A stretch of 64,000 nucleotides of DNA from contig CATWQI010000002.1 of assembly GCA_958352885.1 (NCBI GenBank), forward strand, positions 124,001-188,000, written 5' to 3'. Shown piece after piece: positions 56,050-64,000 of the stretch (within the stretch, counting starts at the first letter, position 1; each line of letters begins with the position of its first letter). The notes under the pieces are model-generated. The model ran no database searches and was not told where the DNA came from. It worked only from the letters and a program-made list of their open reading frames with translations. The translations under genes and the position numbers were made by a program. Source of the DNA: an uncultured Duncaniella sp. Its GTDB lineage: Bacteria; Bacteroidota; Bacteroidia; Bacteroidales; Muribaculaceae.

Positions 56050-57153
56050 ATGACCCTCAAATTATTCCCATTAGTGGCGGCGATAGCTCTGACCGCATGC
56101 ACCGGTAACAAATCAGACAGCTCTCGGGCTGAAGAAGCTGATGATTCTGTCACACCTGCGCAGACTCTTATCGCACAGCTCGACTCCGTAGTCAAGTCAG
56201 GACACTTCTATTTCGGACATCACGACGATACCGCCTACGGTCATACCTGGAAATATGTCGAGGGTAATTCCGATGTAAAGGCCGTAACCGGTGAATATCC
56301 CGGACTGATGAGCTGGGACTTAGGGATGATTGAGGTTGACTCCGCAAAGAATCTCGACGGGGTGCCTTTTGAATTCATTGCCGCTCAGATTGCCGCTCAA
56401 AAGGAACGGGGAGGAGTGAATGCCATTAGCTGGCATCCGCTAAACCCTGTCACAGGAGGCAATTCATGGGATGTGTCTACCTCCCCGCTCAAGGTTATGG
56501 CGACTGATTCCCTGCTTACGGAGACTATTGACTCCTGGATTGGGCGTGCGGCTGATTTTATCAAGTCGCTGAAGGATGCGGACGGTAACCCCATCCCCGT
56601 GATATTCCGCCCTTGGCATGAAAACTCCGGCACTTGGTTCTGGTGGGGAGCAGGCAATGCCACCCCTGAGGAGTATATAGCTCTCTGGAAACGTACACGT
56701 CAGATATTCGATGCCAAAGGTATTGAAAATGTGGTGTGGGCTTATTCCCCGGACAAAGACCTTACACGTGAGCAGTACTTCCTTACTTACCCCGGTGACG
56801 AGTATGTCGATATTCTCGGTACAGATATCTACCATTTCGACGGGGAGAACGGTGTGCAGCAGTACATGGACAGGGTAAAAGCCCAGATGCCGTTTGTGGT
56901 GGAGGAAGCGCAGAAGCGCGGAAAGCTGGCAGCTCTGACCGAGACAGGGCTTGAAGGTCTCACTGTGCCTGACTGGTATACATGTGTTCTGCTCCCATCT
57001 ATCAAGGATTTGCCCATAGCCTATGTGTGCGTATGGCGCAATGCCATAGAGAGCGAGAAGCCTGACCATTTCTATGCACCCTATCCCGGACATCCCTCGG
57101 AAAAAGACTTCAAAGCTTTTCACGATAAATCCAACGCATTGTTTGTGAAATAA
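56050..57153 (+). CDS. GH26 beta-mannanase/mannobiohydrolase lipoprotein
   Basis: 367 residues from the ATG at 56050 (a TTG three codons upstream also opens the frame), lipobox 'LTAC'. A single GH26 domain without added modules: 'HFYFGHHDDTAYGHTW', 'PGLMSWDLGMIE', 'AISWHPLNPVTGG', acid/base Glu191 in 'VIFRPWHENSGTWFWWG' and nucleophile Glu298 in 'LTETGLEG'. It sits directly before the mannosylglucose phosphorylase, symporter and epimerase genes, the same order as the Bacteroides fragilis ManA cluster, whose GH26 releases mannobiose. A similar mannobiose-forming role is likely. Confidence 0.9.
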   Translation: MTLKLFPLVAAIALTACTGNKSDSSRAEEADDSVTPAQTLIAQLDSVVKSGHFYFGHHDDTAYGHTWKYVEGNSDVKAVTGEYPGLMSWDLGMIEVDSAKNLDGVPFEFIAAQIAAQKERGGVNAISWHPLNPVTGGNSWDVSTSPLKVMATDSLLTETIDSWIGRAADFIKSLKDADGNPIPVIFRPWHENSGTWFWWGAGNATPEEYIALWKRTRQIFDAKGIENVVWAYSPDKDLTREQYFLTYPGDEYVDILGTDIYHFDGENGVQQYMDRVKAQMPFVVEEAQKRGKLAALTETGLEGLTVPDWYTCVLLPSIKDLPIAYVCVWRNAIESEKPDHFYAPYPGHPSEKDFKAFHDKSNALFVK

Positions 57154-57186
57154 TTATATAATTAAGATAACAAGAAATTATTACAA

Positions 57187-58356
57187 ATGAATACATTCGA
57201 ATATCGAAAGAATCTAATTTTAGCACGTTACGAGGAGCTGGTTACACGTCCCAATGTACCCATTGAGGGTAACGGTGTATATAATCGTTACGTAAATCCG
57301 GTACTTACAGCCGAAATGGTACCCCCTTTCTGGAAATATGATTTCAATCCCGATACCAACCCATACTTCATGGAGCGCATCGGCTGTAATGCTACCCTTA
57401 ATTCCGGCGCCATAAAGTGGAATGGAAAATATGTTCTCGTTGTGCGAGTGGAGGGGAGTGACCGCAAGTCATTCTTCGCTGTGGCGGAAAGCCCCAACGG
57501 AATTGACAATTTCCGTTTCCACACACATCCAATCACTCTCCCTGACACCGAGAACCCTGCCACCAATGTATACGATATGCGACTCACCGCTCATGAGGAC
57601 GGTTGGGTATACGGATTGTTCTGCGTGGAGCGTCACGACGATTCAATGCCCGGCGACTTATCGGCTGCGACAGCAGCCTGCGGTATCGCACGTACAAAGG
57701 ACCTCGTGAACTGGGAACGTCTCCCCGACCTCAAAAGCAAGTCGCAGCAGCGTAACGTGGTGCTTCACCCTGAATTCGTGAATGGCAAATATGCGCTTTA
57801 CACACGCCCGCAGGACGGTTTTATAGACACCGGTAGCGGTGGCGGCATCGGCTGGGCTCTTATTGACGATATATGCAATGCCGAAGTAAATGAAGAGGTT
57901 ATCATTGACCCGCGCTACTATCATACTATCAAAGAGGTGAAAAACGGTGAGGGTCCACATCCTATAAAGACCTCCAAGGGCTGGCTCCACCTTGCCCACG
58001 GCGTGCGCGGATGTGCGTCAGGTCTGCGTTATGTGCTCTATCTTTACATGACTTCGCTTGAGGAACCCTGGAAGAAGATAGCATCCCCCGGCGGATATTT
58101 CATGGCTCCGGTGGGAGAGGAGTATATGGGCGATGTGATGAACGTGCTTTTCGCCAACGGCTGGATTGCTGACGAGGATGGCAAGGTGTTCATCTACTAT
58201 GCATCCTCTGACACCCGCATGCACGTTGCCACTTCGACCATCGACAAGCTCGTGGACTATTGCATGAACACTCCGCAGGACGGTCTTACCACAACCGAAT
58301 CAGTCAAGACTCTCAATAGTCTCATTGACAGCAACCTCAAGTTCATCAAAGAATAA
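57187..58356 (+). CDS. GH130 4-O-beta-D-mannosyl-D-glucose phosphorylase
   Basis: 389 residues, cytoplasmic. The five-bladed propeller of GH130 is recognisable from '[20 protein letters not shown]', '[18 protein letters not shown]', '[18 protein letters not shown]' (catalytic Asp130, equivalent to Asp131 of the B. fragilis enzyme), '[21 protein letters not shown]' and '[20 protein letters not shown]'. These are features of subfamily 1, which converts mannosyl-glucose + phosphate to mannose-1-P + glucose. Its substrate would be supplied by the epimerase two genes downstream. Confidence 0.9.
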   Translation: MNTFEYRKNLILARYEELVTRPNVPIEGNGVYNRYVNPVLTAEMVPPFWKYDFNPDTNPYFMERIGCNATLNSGAIKWNGKYVLVVRVEGSDRKSFFAVAESPNGIDNFRFHTHPITLPDTENPATNVYDMRLTAHEDGWVYGLFCVERHDDSMPGDLSAATAACGIARTKDLVNWERLPDLKSKSQQRNVVLHPEFVNGKYALYTRPQDGFIDTGSGGGIGWALIDDICNAEVNEEVIIDPRYYHTIKEVKNGEGPHPIKTSKGWLHLAHGVRGCASGLRYVLYLYMTSLEEPWKKIASPGGYFMAPVGEEYMGDVMNVLFANGWIADEDGKVFIYYASSDTRMHVATSTIDKLVDYCMNTPQDGLTTTESVKTLNSLIDSNLKFIKE

Positions 58357-58386
58357 AATTCATAAATCTGAATCGTCAGTTAAAAG

Positions 58387-59823
58387 ATGGCTCCATTAAG
58401 CGAAAAAATAGGATACGGATTCGGTGATATGGCATCTTCCATGTTCTGGAAGGTGTTTAGCTACTATCTGCCGTTCTTCTATGCCAATGTCTTTGGCATC
58501 AGTCTGATTGACACCGGAGTACTTCTCCTGGTCACCCGTATATGGGATGCGGTGAGCGACCCGATGATGGGTATTGTCTCTGACCGTACCAAGACCCGTT
58601 GGGGAAAGTATCGTCCCTACCTCCTGTGGGTTGCTGCACCATTCTCGATTTGCGGTATCCTTCTGTTTACCACTCCCGAATGGGGGTATGCAGCCAAGCT
58701 TGTATGGGCGTATGTGACATATATCCTCATGATGACGGTCTATACCGGCATAAATGTGCCTTACGGAGCCATGCTTGGTGTCATGACCGAGGATTCGCAG
58801 GAAAAGACCGTATTCTCTTCCTTCCGCATGTTCTTCGCTTATGGAGGCTCGTTCATCGCGCTCTTCGCCTGGGATCCTTTGTGCTCGCTATTCCAGCATT
58901 CTCTCGGATTTTCCATCCAGACAAGCTGGCAGTTTGCGATGATAGTCATAGCCACCTGCTGCTTCTTCCTCTTCCTGCTGTGCTTCAAGCTGACCCGGGA
59001 GAAACTCGCCACAGTCAGTTCGGCTTCGCTCGGCAGTGACCTCAAGGCTCTTGTGACCAACAAGCCCTGGTGGTTGCTCAACGGCGCTTCGCTCTGCTTC
59101 AATCTGTTCAATACAGTACGCGGTGCCACCGTGGCATTCTTCTTTGCCGACATAATCGGAGGTGAGCAGCACATAGTGCTCTTCTCTCTGTCCATCCTGT
59201 TCTATTCAGGTCTCTTCCTTGGCGTTGGTGAGGTTGCCAACATGGTTGGTGTGGCTCTTGCCGTTCCGGTAACCAACAAGATAGGGAAGAAGCCCACCTT
59301 TATCATGGTGGATCTCCTTCTCATCGTATTCAGCATTGGTTTCTTCACTCTCAGTCCGACCTCAAATGCCGGTCTGCTGCTTATGCTGCTTCTCCAGGTG
59401 GTAATCAGCGTCCTCACCGGTGTCATGTCACCGCTGGTATGGTCGATGTATGCTGATGTCAGCGACTATTCCGAGCTTAAATACCATAGTGCGTCCACCG
59501 GACTCATCTTCTCGTCCGCTTCTATGGCGCAGAAGTTCGGCGGTGCTATTGGCGGTGCGGCAGTGATGTGGCTTCTACACGGATGCGGTTACATCGAGCG
59601 CACGGATGACACTGCCGTTCAGGTGGTACAGCCAGCAAGTGCGATAGAGTGCCTGTGGATGCTTATGACATTTATTCCGGCAGGGGTAGCATTGCTCTCC
59701 CTGATTATTGTCTGGCTATATCCTCTCGGCACAAAAGAGATGACGGAGATTGTGGACAAACTCAAAGTCCAGCGTCAGACTCCCGTTACTCCTCCGGGAA
59801 ATGAATTTACAGAACCTGTATAA
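58387..59823 (+). CDS. GPH-family (MelB-like) sugar:cation symporter
   Basis: 478 residues with about 12 membrane helices. 'GYGFGDMASSMFWKVFSYYLPFFY', 'TRIWDAVSDPMMGIVSDRTKTRWGKYRPYLLW' in outline and 'NVPYGAMLGVMTEDSQEKT' are the glycoside-pentoside-hexuronide symporter signatures; Asp residues in helix II ('WDAVSDPMMG') are the expected cation site. Between the GH130 and epimerase genes it most likely imports mannobiose and perhaps cellobiose across the inner membrane. Confidence 0.9.
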   Translation: MAPLSEKIGYGFGDMASSMFWKVFSYYLPFFYANVFGISLIDTGVLLLVTRIWDAVSDPMMGIVSDRTKTRWGKYRPYLLWVAAPFSICGILLFTTPEWGYAAKLVWAYVTYILMMTVYTGINVPYGAMLGVMTEDSQEKTVFSSFRMFFAYGGSFIALFAWDPLCSLFQHSLGFSIQTSWQFAMIVIATCCFFLFLLCFKLTREKLATVSSASLGSDLKALVTNKPWWLLNGASLCFNLFNTVRGATVAFFFADIIGGEQHIVLFSLSILFYSGLFLGVGEVANMVGVALAVPVTNKIGKKPTFIMVDLLLIVFSIGFFTLSPTSNAGLLLMLLLQVVISVLTGVMSPLVWSMYADVSDYSELKYHSASTGLIFSSASMAQKFGGAIGGAAVMWLLHGCGYIERTDDTAVQVVQPASAIECLWMLMTFIPAGVALLSLIIVWLYPLGTKEMTEIVDKLKVQRQTPVTPPGNEFTEPV

Positions 59824-59836
59824 TCTAAAAAAAATC

Positions 59837-59863
59837 GGGGGTGTGGCATGGTGTCGCGCCCCC
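59837..59863. other. GC hairpin between symporter and epimerase genes
   Basis: ggggg (59837-59841) pairs with ccccc (59859-59863), with several further pairs including G-U inside. An A8 run (59827-59834) precedes it, so on the minus strand it has the form of an intrinsic terminator, although no minus-strand gene is near. An in-frame ATG at 59848 lies in the loop, which argues for the epimerase start at 59878. Confidence 0.45.
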
Positions 59864-59877
59864 ATATTATCAAGAAT

Positions 59878-61143
59878 ATGACCCTTACAGAATTTCAGAC
59901 AGAACTCCTCGATAACCTCAACAAAAATATTCTGCCATATTGGATGAATGAGATGGTTGACCCTAATGGCGGTTTCTATGGACGCCGTGACGGAGAGGAC
60001 CGTCTCGAAGCGGATGCACCAAAGGGAGCGATACTCAACGCCCGCATACTATGGTCGTTTGCCGCATCCTACCGGATGACCGGAAACACCGCATACCTCG
60101 ACATGGCTGCCAGAGCCAAGGATTATATCCTTGACCACTTTATAGACCGTGAGCATGGCGGCGCATACTGGAGTCTAAATGCTGACGGAACACCCCTCGA
60201 CACCAAGAAACAATTCTATGCCATAGCCTTCATCATCTACGGTCTTGCCGAGTACTTCCGTGCCACAGGTGATACCGTAGCCATACATGAGGCTATTGAA
60301 CTCTTCAAAGTCATAGAGAAGCATTCGCGTGACAGGGAGAAGGGTGGATATATCGAGGCTACCACATGCGACTGGCAGCCTATAGCCGACATGCGCCTCA
60401 GTGAGCATGACGCAAATTCATCAAAGACGATGAATACCCATCTGCACATCATAGAGGGATACACAAATCTTCTCCGCTCGCTCAAAGAGTGCGGTTCCAT
60501 GACATTCCCTGCAGAACTGATAGCGCAGGTGACCGAGGCGACCACTTATCTCCTCCGCATCTTCCTTGACCGCATCGAGAATCAGCGCACGCATCATCTC
60601 ACCCTATTCTTTGACGACGACTGGAATAAGCTTGACGATGCCGAATCGTATGGGCATGACATAGAGGCCTCATGGCTCCTGCTCGAAACTGCCCAGGTAA
60701 TCGGAGATGAGATGCTGATAAAGGAAACGCTCAGTCATACTTACCATATAGCACGTGCCGGTCTGCAGGGGCGCTGCTGGGACGGATCGATGGTTTACGA
60801 GCGTCATCCTGACGGGCATTATGACAATGACAAGCATTGGTGGGTGCAGGCGGAGAATGTAATCGGGCAGCTCTATCTTGCACGTTTCCACGCTGCGGAG
60901 GCAGCTCCCGAAAGCGATGGCACATCATTCCGTGACCGTGAGATTGCGAATGCCTATCAGTCCTGGCAGTATATCGCCGACAATCTCGTTGACCCCAAAG
61001 GTGAATGGCACTGGTCGCGCCGTGCCGACGGTTCAGTCAATCTTGCCGATGACAAAGCCGGTTTCTGGAAGTGTCCGTACCATAATTCTCGTATGTGCCT
61101 TGAAGGGATATCCATACTGCGTGAGCTTCAGCATGGAATGTGA
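59878..61143 (+). CDS. Cellobiose/mannobiose 2-epimerase (AGE family)
   Basis: 421 residues from 'MTLTEFQTELLDNLNKNILPYWM'. The (alpha/alpha)6 barrel of N-acylglucosamine 2-epimerase-like enzymes is seen in 'GGFYGRRDGEDR', 'GAILNARILWSFAASYRMTGN', 'EHGGAYWSLNADGTPLDTKKQFYA', 'NTHLHIIEGYTNLLR', 'YGHDIEASWLLLETA' and 'KHWWVQAENVIGQLYL', with the conserved catalytic histidines in 'TMNTHLH', 'YGHDIE' and the late 'CPYHNSRMC'. It should interconvert beta-mannobiose and mannosyl-glucose (or cellobiose and glucosyl-mannose), feeding GH130. Last gene of the locus; a terminator follows. Confidence 0.9.
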   Translation: MTLTEFQTELLDNLNKNILPYWMNEMVDPNGGFYGRRDGEDRLEADAPKGAILNARILWSFAASYRMTGNTAYLDMAARAKDYILDHFIDREHGGAYWSLNADGTPLDTKKQFYAIAFIIYGLAEYFRATGDTVAIHEAIELFKVIEKHSRDREKGGYIEATTCDWQPIADMRLSEHDANSSKTMNTHLHIIEGYTNLLRSLKECGSMTFPAELIAQVTEATTYLLRIFLDRIENQRTHHLTLFFDDDWNKLDDAESYGHDIEASWLLLETAQVIGDEMLIKETLSHTYHIARAGLQGRCWDGSMVYERHPDGHYDNDKHWWVQAENVIGQLYLARFHAAEAAPESDGTSFRDREIANAYQSWQYIADNLVDPKGEWHWSRRADGSVNLADDKAGFWKCPYHNSRMCLEGISILRELQHGM

Positions 61144-61178
61144 CGGATGACTAAAAATCATCATCTGATACAATAAAA

Positions 61179-61222
61179 TCACCGGTGCCAGTGTTATAAC
61201 AAAAGCATCGGTGATATTTTTG
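61179..61222 (+). terminator. Terminator at the end of the PUL
   Basis: A 10-bp stem with one G-U pair (61179-61188 with 61205-61214) followed by a T-rich run. Confidence 0.8.
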
Positions 61223-61256
61223 TAGCTGAAGGTTATTCACCCGGCTATATACAATC

Positions 61257-61292
61257 TGCTCTGCGCCACTCTTCACGAGCCGACGCAGAGCA
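61257..61292. repeat. 9-bp inverted repeat upstream of the U32 gene
   Basis: tgctctgcg (61257-61265) and cgcagagca (61284-61292) are exact reverse complements around 18 nt. There is no U run, and no TAnnTTTG box is seen downstream. It could be a protein-binding site or a hairpin in the U32 gene leader. Confidence 0.4.
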
Positions 61293-61404
61293 TATAATCA
61301 AAAAGCTAATTCTATTACGTTTTATATTGTTTTGACGACAAACACCCCCGATGGTTTAATTAATCAAATCGGATTAACTTATTTTAACTAATATCCAATT
61401 ACTC

Positions 61405-63255
61405 ATGCCAATACATCCGGTACCGCTCGAACTCCTCGCTCCCGCTAAAAATGCCGAAATTGCAATACAGGCTATCCTTTGCGGTGCCGATGCCGTCTAT
61501 ATGGGGGCTTCAAGTCATGGCGCCCGACGGGCGGCTGCAAATTCCGTTGACGATATGCGGCGAGTGGTGGAATTTGCGCATCAGTATGATGCCAGGGTGT
61601 ATGCTACCGTCAATACCATTGTCTATGACTCGGAGTTACGGTCGGTGGAGAAACTCATAGGCGAGATGTATCGTATCGGGGTCGACGCTCTGATAGTCCA
61701 GGACATGGGCATACTCCGTATGGATATCCCTCCGATTGAACTTCATGCCAGTACGCAGTGCGACATACGTGATGCGTCGAAAGCTCGCTTCCTTGCCGAT
61801 GTCGGATTTTCGCGACTCGTGCTTGCACGTGAGCTTTCACTGACAGAGATTGCAGAAATCCATGCCGCTGTCCCAACACCGCTTGAGGCTTTTATACACG
61901 GGGCATTGTGCGTGAGTTACAGCGGAGATTGCCGAGCGAGCTTCATGGCAAACGGACGCAGCGCCAACCGTGGCGAATGCGCTCAGCTCTGCCGCATGCC
62001 TTACGATCTTGTGGATGCAAATGGGACTGTACTGAAGGCTAATTCGCACCTTCTTTCGCTTCGTGACCTCAATCGCTCAAATTCTCTCGGGGAGATGGCT
62101 GATGCCGGTGTGTCGTCGTTCAAGATAGAGGGACGCCTCAAGGATGAGGCGTATGTCAAGAATACTGTTGCGGCGTACTCCAGGCTCCTTGACCGCATTG
62201 TTTCTGATAGCGGAGGCAAATATGTACGCCAATCGGTCGGGCGCAGTCAGCCCGGGTTCTCTCCATCGCTCGATAAGACTTTTAACCGAGGATATACCAC
62301 CTATTTCCTTTCCGGAAAAGCTCCTGCCAAGGGGTTGGCATCGCTTGGCTCGCCCAAAGCGATTGGTACGAAAATCGGCAAGGTGACAGGTTGTACTCCG
62401 AAGATGATTACAGCCGAGCTTACGGCTCCCCTTGCCAATGGTGACGGTCTTGGATATTTCAACCGCGCAGGCATATTCACCGGATTCCGTCTTAACCGTG
62501 CCGACGGCTCAAAACTGTTTCCTGCCACCCCGCAGTCCATACCGGCGGGGACGGTGCTTTACCGCAACCGTGACAAGGAGTTTGACGATACAATCGCCTC
62601 TGCCCGCTCCGAGAGATTCATATATGTGGATATGGTGCTCAGGCTTCTGCCTGACAGCCGCCTGAGTCTGGAGCTGATTGATGCTAAGGGTAATTCAGTG
62701 ACAGCTACCGCTGAACTCGGATATATAGACACAGCTGTTACCCCTCAGGAGGCACCTCGCCGCCGCATCCTTGACAAGCTGGGAGGCACCGTGTACCGTG
62801 CCGGTAAAATAGTCGACCTTGTGGGCGGTTATTTTATTCAGGCATCGGTGCTGGCTCAGCTCCGGCGCGATGCGGTAGCACTTCTTGACGCCGCACGCCG
62901 TGCCACATATAAGTTCGGCTATCGGCTCCCGGAGAAGAAAGATGCCATCTGCCCCGGTGCGCCGGCTCTGTCGGTTCATGACAATGTGGCTAACCGTCTT
63001 GCACGCGAGTTTTATATGTCGCATGGAGTGACTGACATTACTCCTGCTGTTGAGGTGGTGCGTCCGTCCGGTGAAGTGCCGGTGATGACCACACGCTACT
63101 GTCTGCGCAAAGAATTAGGTCGGTGCCTGCTTACCCCTGCCGGGAAAGATTGGGACACCGACCTGCATATTGTAAGCGGGAACACCCGCATGCGTGTCGA
63201 ATTTGACTGTAAGAATTGCCGAATGCACCTATATTATGAGCCTGGGGCAAAATGA
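61405..63255 (+). CDS. U32 family protein (RlhA/TrhP-type RNA hydroxylation)
   Basis: 616 residues. The N-terminal U32 domain is clear: 'LELLAPAKNAEIAIQAILCGADAVYMG', 'VYATVNTIVYDSEL', 'ELHASTQCDIRDASKARFL', 'LVLARELSLTEIAEI' and 'FIHGALCVSYSGDCRASFMANGRSANRGECAQLC', which carries conserved cysteines. A DUF3656-like middle region follows, and a C-terminal segment with four cysteines ('YCLRKELGRC', 'FDCKNCRMHLYYEPG'). The domain order and length resemble E. coli RlhA, needed for 5-hydroxycytidine in 23S rRNA; relatives such as TrhP act on tRNA. Despite the family name, protease activity is unlikely. Confidence 0.85.
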   Translation: MPIHPVPLELLAPAKNAEIAIQAILCGADAVYMGASSHGARRAAANSVDDMRRVVEFAHQYDARVYATVNTIVYDSELRSVEKLIGEMYRIGVDALIVQDMGILRMDIPPIELHASTQCDIRDASKARFLADVGFSRLVLARELSLTEIAEIHAAVPTPLEAFIHGALCVSYSGDCRASFMANGRSANRGECAQLCRMPYDLVDANGTVLKANSHLLSLRDLNRSNSLGEMADAGVSSFKIEGRLKDEAYVKNTVAAYSRLLDRIVSDSGGKYVRQSVGRSQPGFSPSLDKTFNRGYTTYFLSGKAPAKGLASLGSPKAIGTKIGKVTGCTPKMITAELTAPLANGDGLGYFNRAGIFTGFRLNRADGSKLFPATPQSIPAGTVLYRNRDKEFDDTIASARSERFIYVDMVLRLLPDSRLSLELIDAKGNSVTATAELGYIDTAVTPQEAPRRRILDKLGGTVYRAGKIVDLVGGYFIQASVLAQLRRDAVALLDAARRATYKFGYRLPEKKDAICPGAPALSVHDNVANRLAREFYMSHGVTDITPAVEVVRPSGEVPVMTTRYCLRKELGRCLLTPAGKDWDTDLHIVSGNTRMRVEFDCKNCRMHLYYEPGAK

Positions 63256-63269
63256 TCTGCCGGTCTGCG

Positions 63270-63644
63270 TCATGATTCCATGAATACGAAATAGACTGCA
63301 AGTATCAGCAGGCAAAATGCCACGAAATGGTTCCAGTGCAGGGCCTCGCCTTTGAAAAACACGATTGTGAACACAGTGAATATCATCAGTGATATGACCT
63401 CCTGTATTACTTTGAGTTGCATCAGCGAGAAAGCTCCTCCATTGTCATGAAATCCATACCTGTTTGCCGGCACCATGAACATGTACTCAAGCAATGCTAT
63501 ACCCCATGACATCAGTATTACCACTATGAGCGGGGTATGGTCGGTGATGACTTTCATCTGCTGGAGTTTAAGCTGCCCATACCAGGCAAATGTCATGAAT
63601 ATGTTGGAGATTACGAGTAATCCCACAGTAAGCCAGCCATTCAT
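63270..63644 (-). CDS. DUF486-like small membrane protein (DMT superfamily)
   Basis: 124 residues with four predicted membrane helices (about 5-22, 38-58, 78-98, 103-121), including 'NIFMTFAWYGQLK', 'SWGIALLEYMFMVPANRYG', 'FSLMQLKVIQEVISLMIFTVF' and 'LHWNHFVAFCLLILAVYFVF'. This matches the DUF486 family, distantly related to small multidrug-type transporters; the substrate is unknown. Its ATG overlaps the stop of the upstream nucleotidase gene by one base, so the two are probably co-translated. It converges with the U32 gene, 14 bp apart. Confidence 0.85.
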   Translation of the reverse strand: MNGWLTVGLLVISNIFMTFAWYGQLKLQQMKVITDHTPLIVVILMSWGIALLEYMFMVPANRYGFHDNGGAFSLMQLKVIQEVISLMIFTVFTIVFFKGEALHWNHFVAFCLLILAVYFVFMES

Positions 63645-64000
63645 CAGAAACTGCTCATTCGGTTGTCTGTGTCAGGATTTGACAGGAGTGAGTCAAGTTT
63701 CCCGGCATTTATGTAGTCAATCAGGATGGTATAGAGCACTTCCGGGCTGCGTGACAGGATTACCCCCTTCTTTAGAGGTGTCATATAGTCATTGCCGGCA
63801 GCGAGATAGTCGATGGTGGCAAGACGGTACTTTTTGTCCGGATTTATCGGTTTGCCGTCAATTGTAGCGGTGGTGAGTTCGAAATTGTTTGGGTCGTAAA
63901 GCACTTTGACGTTGCCGCTCACGCCGTTGCCTCCCTGGGCTGCCATTATCTCGAGATTTTCGAGCAGGTCACTTCCCTTGATTTCCATTACGACTATGGA
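63644..64000 (-). CDS. 5'-nucleotidase, C-terminal domain (partial)
   Basis: The frame continues to the window edge (the last four codons read S-I-V-V before 'MEIKGSDLLENLEIMAA'), so the N-terminal part lies outside. The visible 119 residues match the C-terminal substrate-binding domain of UshA-type 5'-nucleotidases: 'GGNGVSGNVKVLYDPN', 'KPINPDKKYRLATIDYLAAGNDYM' and 'EVLYTILIDYIN'. Whether the metallophosphoesterase half is in the same gene or a separate neighbour, as often in Bacteroidales, cannot be seen here. Confidence 0.85.
   Translation of the reverse strand, partial: SIVVMEIKGSDLLENLEIMAAQGGNGVSGNVKVLYDPNNFELTTATIDGKPINPDKKYRLATIDYLAAGNDYMTPLKKGVILSRSPEVLYTILIDYINAGKLDSLLSNPDTDNRMSSF

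Noticed and set aside
59837..59863. Intrinsic terminator on the minus strand between symporter and epimerase
   Set aside because: It has the right form (hairpin then U8 on the minus strand), but no minus-strand gene ends there; kept only as an unassigned hairpin.

Overview
The window is chromosomal DNA from a Bacteroidota bacterium, most probably order Bacteroidales. The evidence is the TAnnTTTG-type -7 boxes before many genes, the SusC/SusD/surface glycan-binding lipoprotein set, the DUF6089-uppS-bamA-ompH-ompH order, and many lipoproteins with a short lipobox. Gene content and moderate GC would fit the gut family Muribaculaceae, but that family-level placement is inference. No rRNA, tRNA, CRISPR array, insertion sequence or prophage gene was seen.

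Layout. 1-1.3 kb: the end of a family-3 solute-binding protein and an HdeD-like membrane protein. 1.35-7.8 kb (minus): a branched-chain amino acid operon leuA-leuC-leuD-cimA-leuB, carrying both an isopropylmalate synthase and a citramalate synthase. 7.9-9.3 kb: a MetY-type sulfhydrylase. 9.4-12.7 kb (minus): thrS-infC-rpmI-rplT, divergent from dnaG (12.9-15.1 kb). 15.5-22.4 kb: a lipoprotein, then the envelope cluster DUF6089 protein-uppS-bamA-ompH-ompH. 22.5-25.9 kb: a large LptF/LptG-type permease and ribBA. 26-27.6 kb (minus): zinc-type ABC ATPase and binding protein without a permease. 27.9-32.9 kb: glyQS, lemA, FKBP lipoprotein, tgt, second LptF/LptG-type permease. 32.9-34.1 kb: an Asn/Gly-rich exported protein with a 51-bp tandem repeat. 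34.5-39.4 kb (minus): sppA-lpxK-punA-thiL.

39.8-61.1 kb is a polysaccharide utilisation locus best read as acting on (acetylated) glucomannan. It encodes an AraC regulator, GH5_2 endoglucanase, SGNH carbohydrate esterase, GH5_7 mannanase, SusC remnant, SusD, two surface glycan-binding lipoproteins and a GH26 mannanase with a module inserted in its catalytic domain. After a terminator and a new promoter come a GH94 cellobiose phosphorylase, a second GH26, a GH130 mannosylglucose phosphorylase, a GPH symporter and a cellobiose/mannobiose 2-epimerase. The inferred scheme is surface or periplasmic cleavage by GH5/GH26, deacetylation, disaccharide import, epimerisation of mannobiose to mannosylglucose, then phosphorolysis by GH130 and GH94 to mannose-1-P and glucose-1-P.

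The most striking anomaly is at about 44,390-44,400. The GH5_7 gene stops being GH5 and runs out of frame into the C-terminal ~594 codons of a SusC-type transporter, so the 3' end of one gene and the 5' 40% or so of the other are missing. It is either a genuine deletion through a short shared sequence or an assembly join. The last part (61.4-64 kb) holds a U32 RNA-hydroxylation protein, a DUF486 membrane protein and the C-terminal piece of a 5'-nucleotidase.
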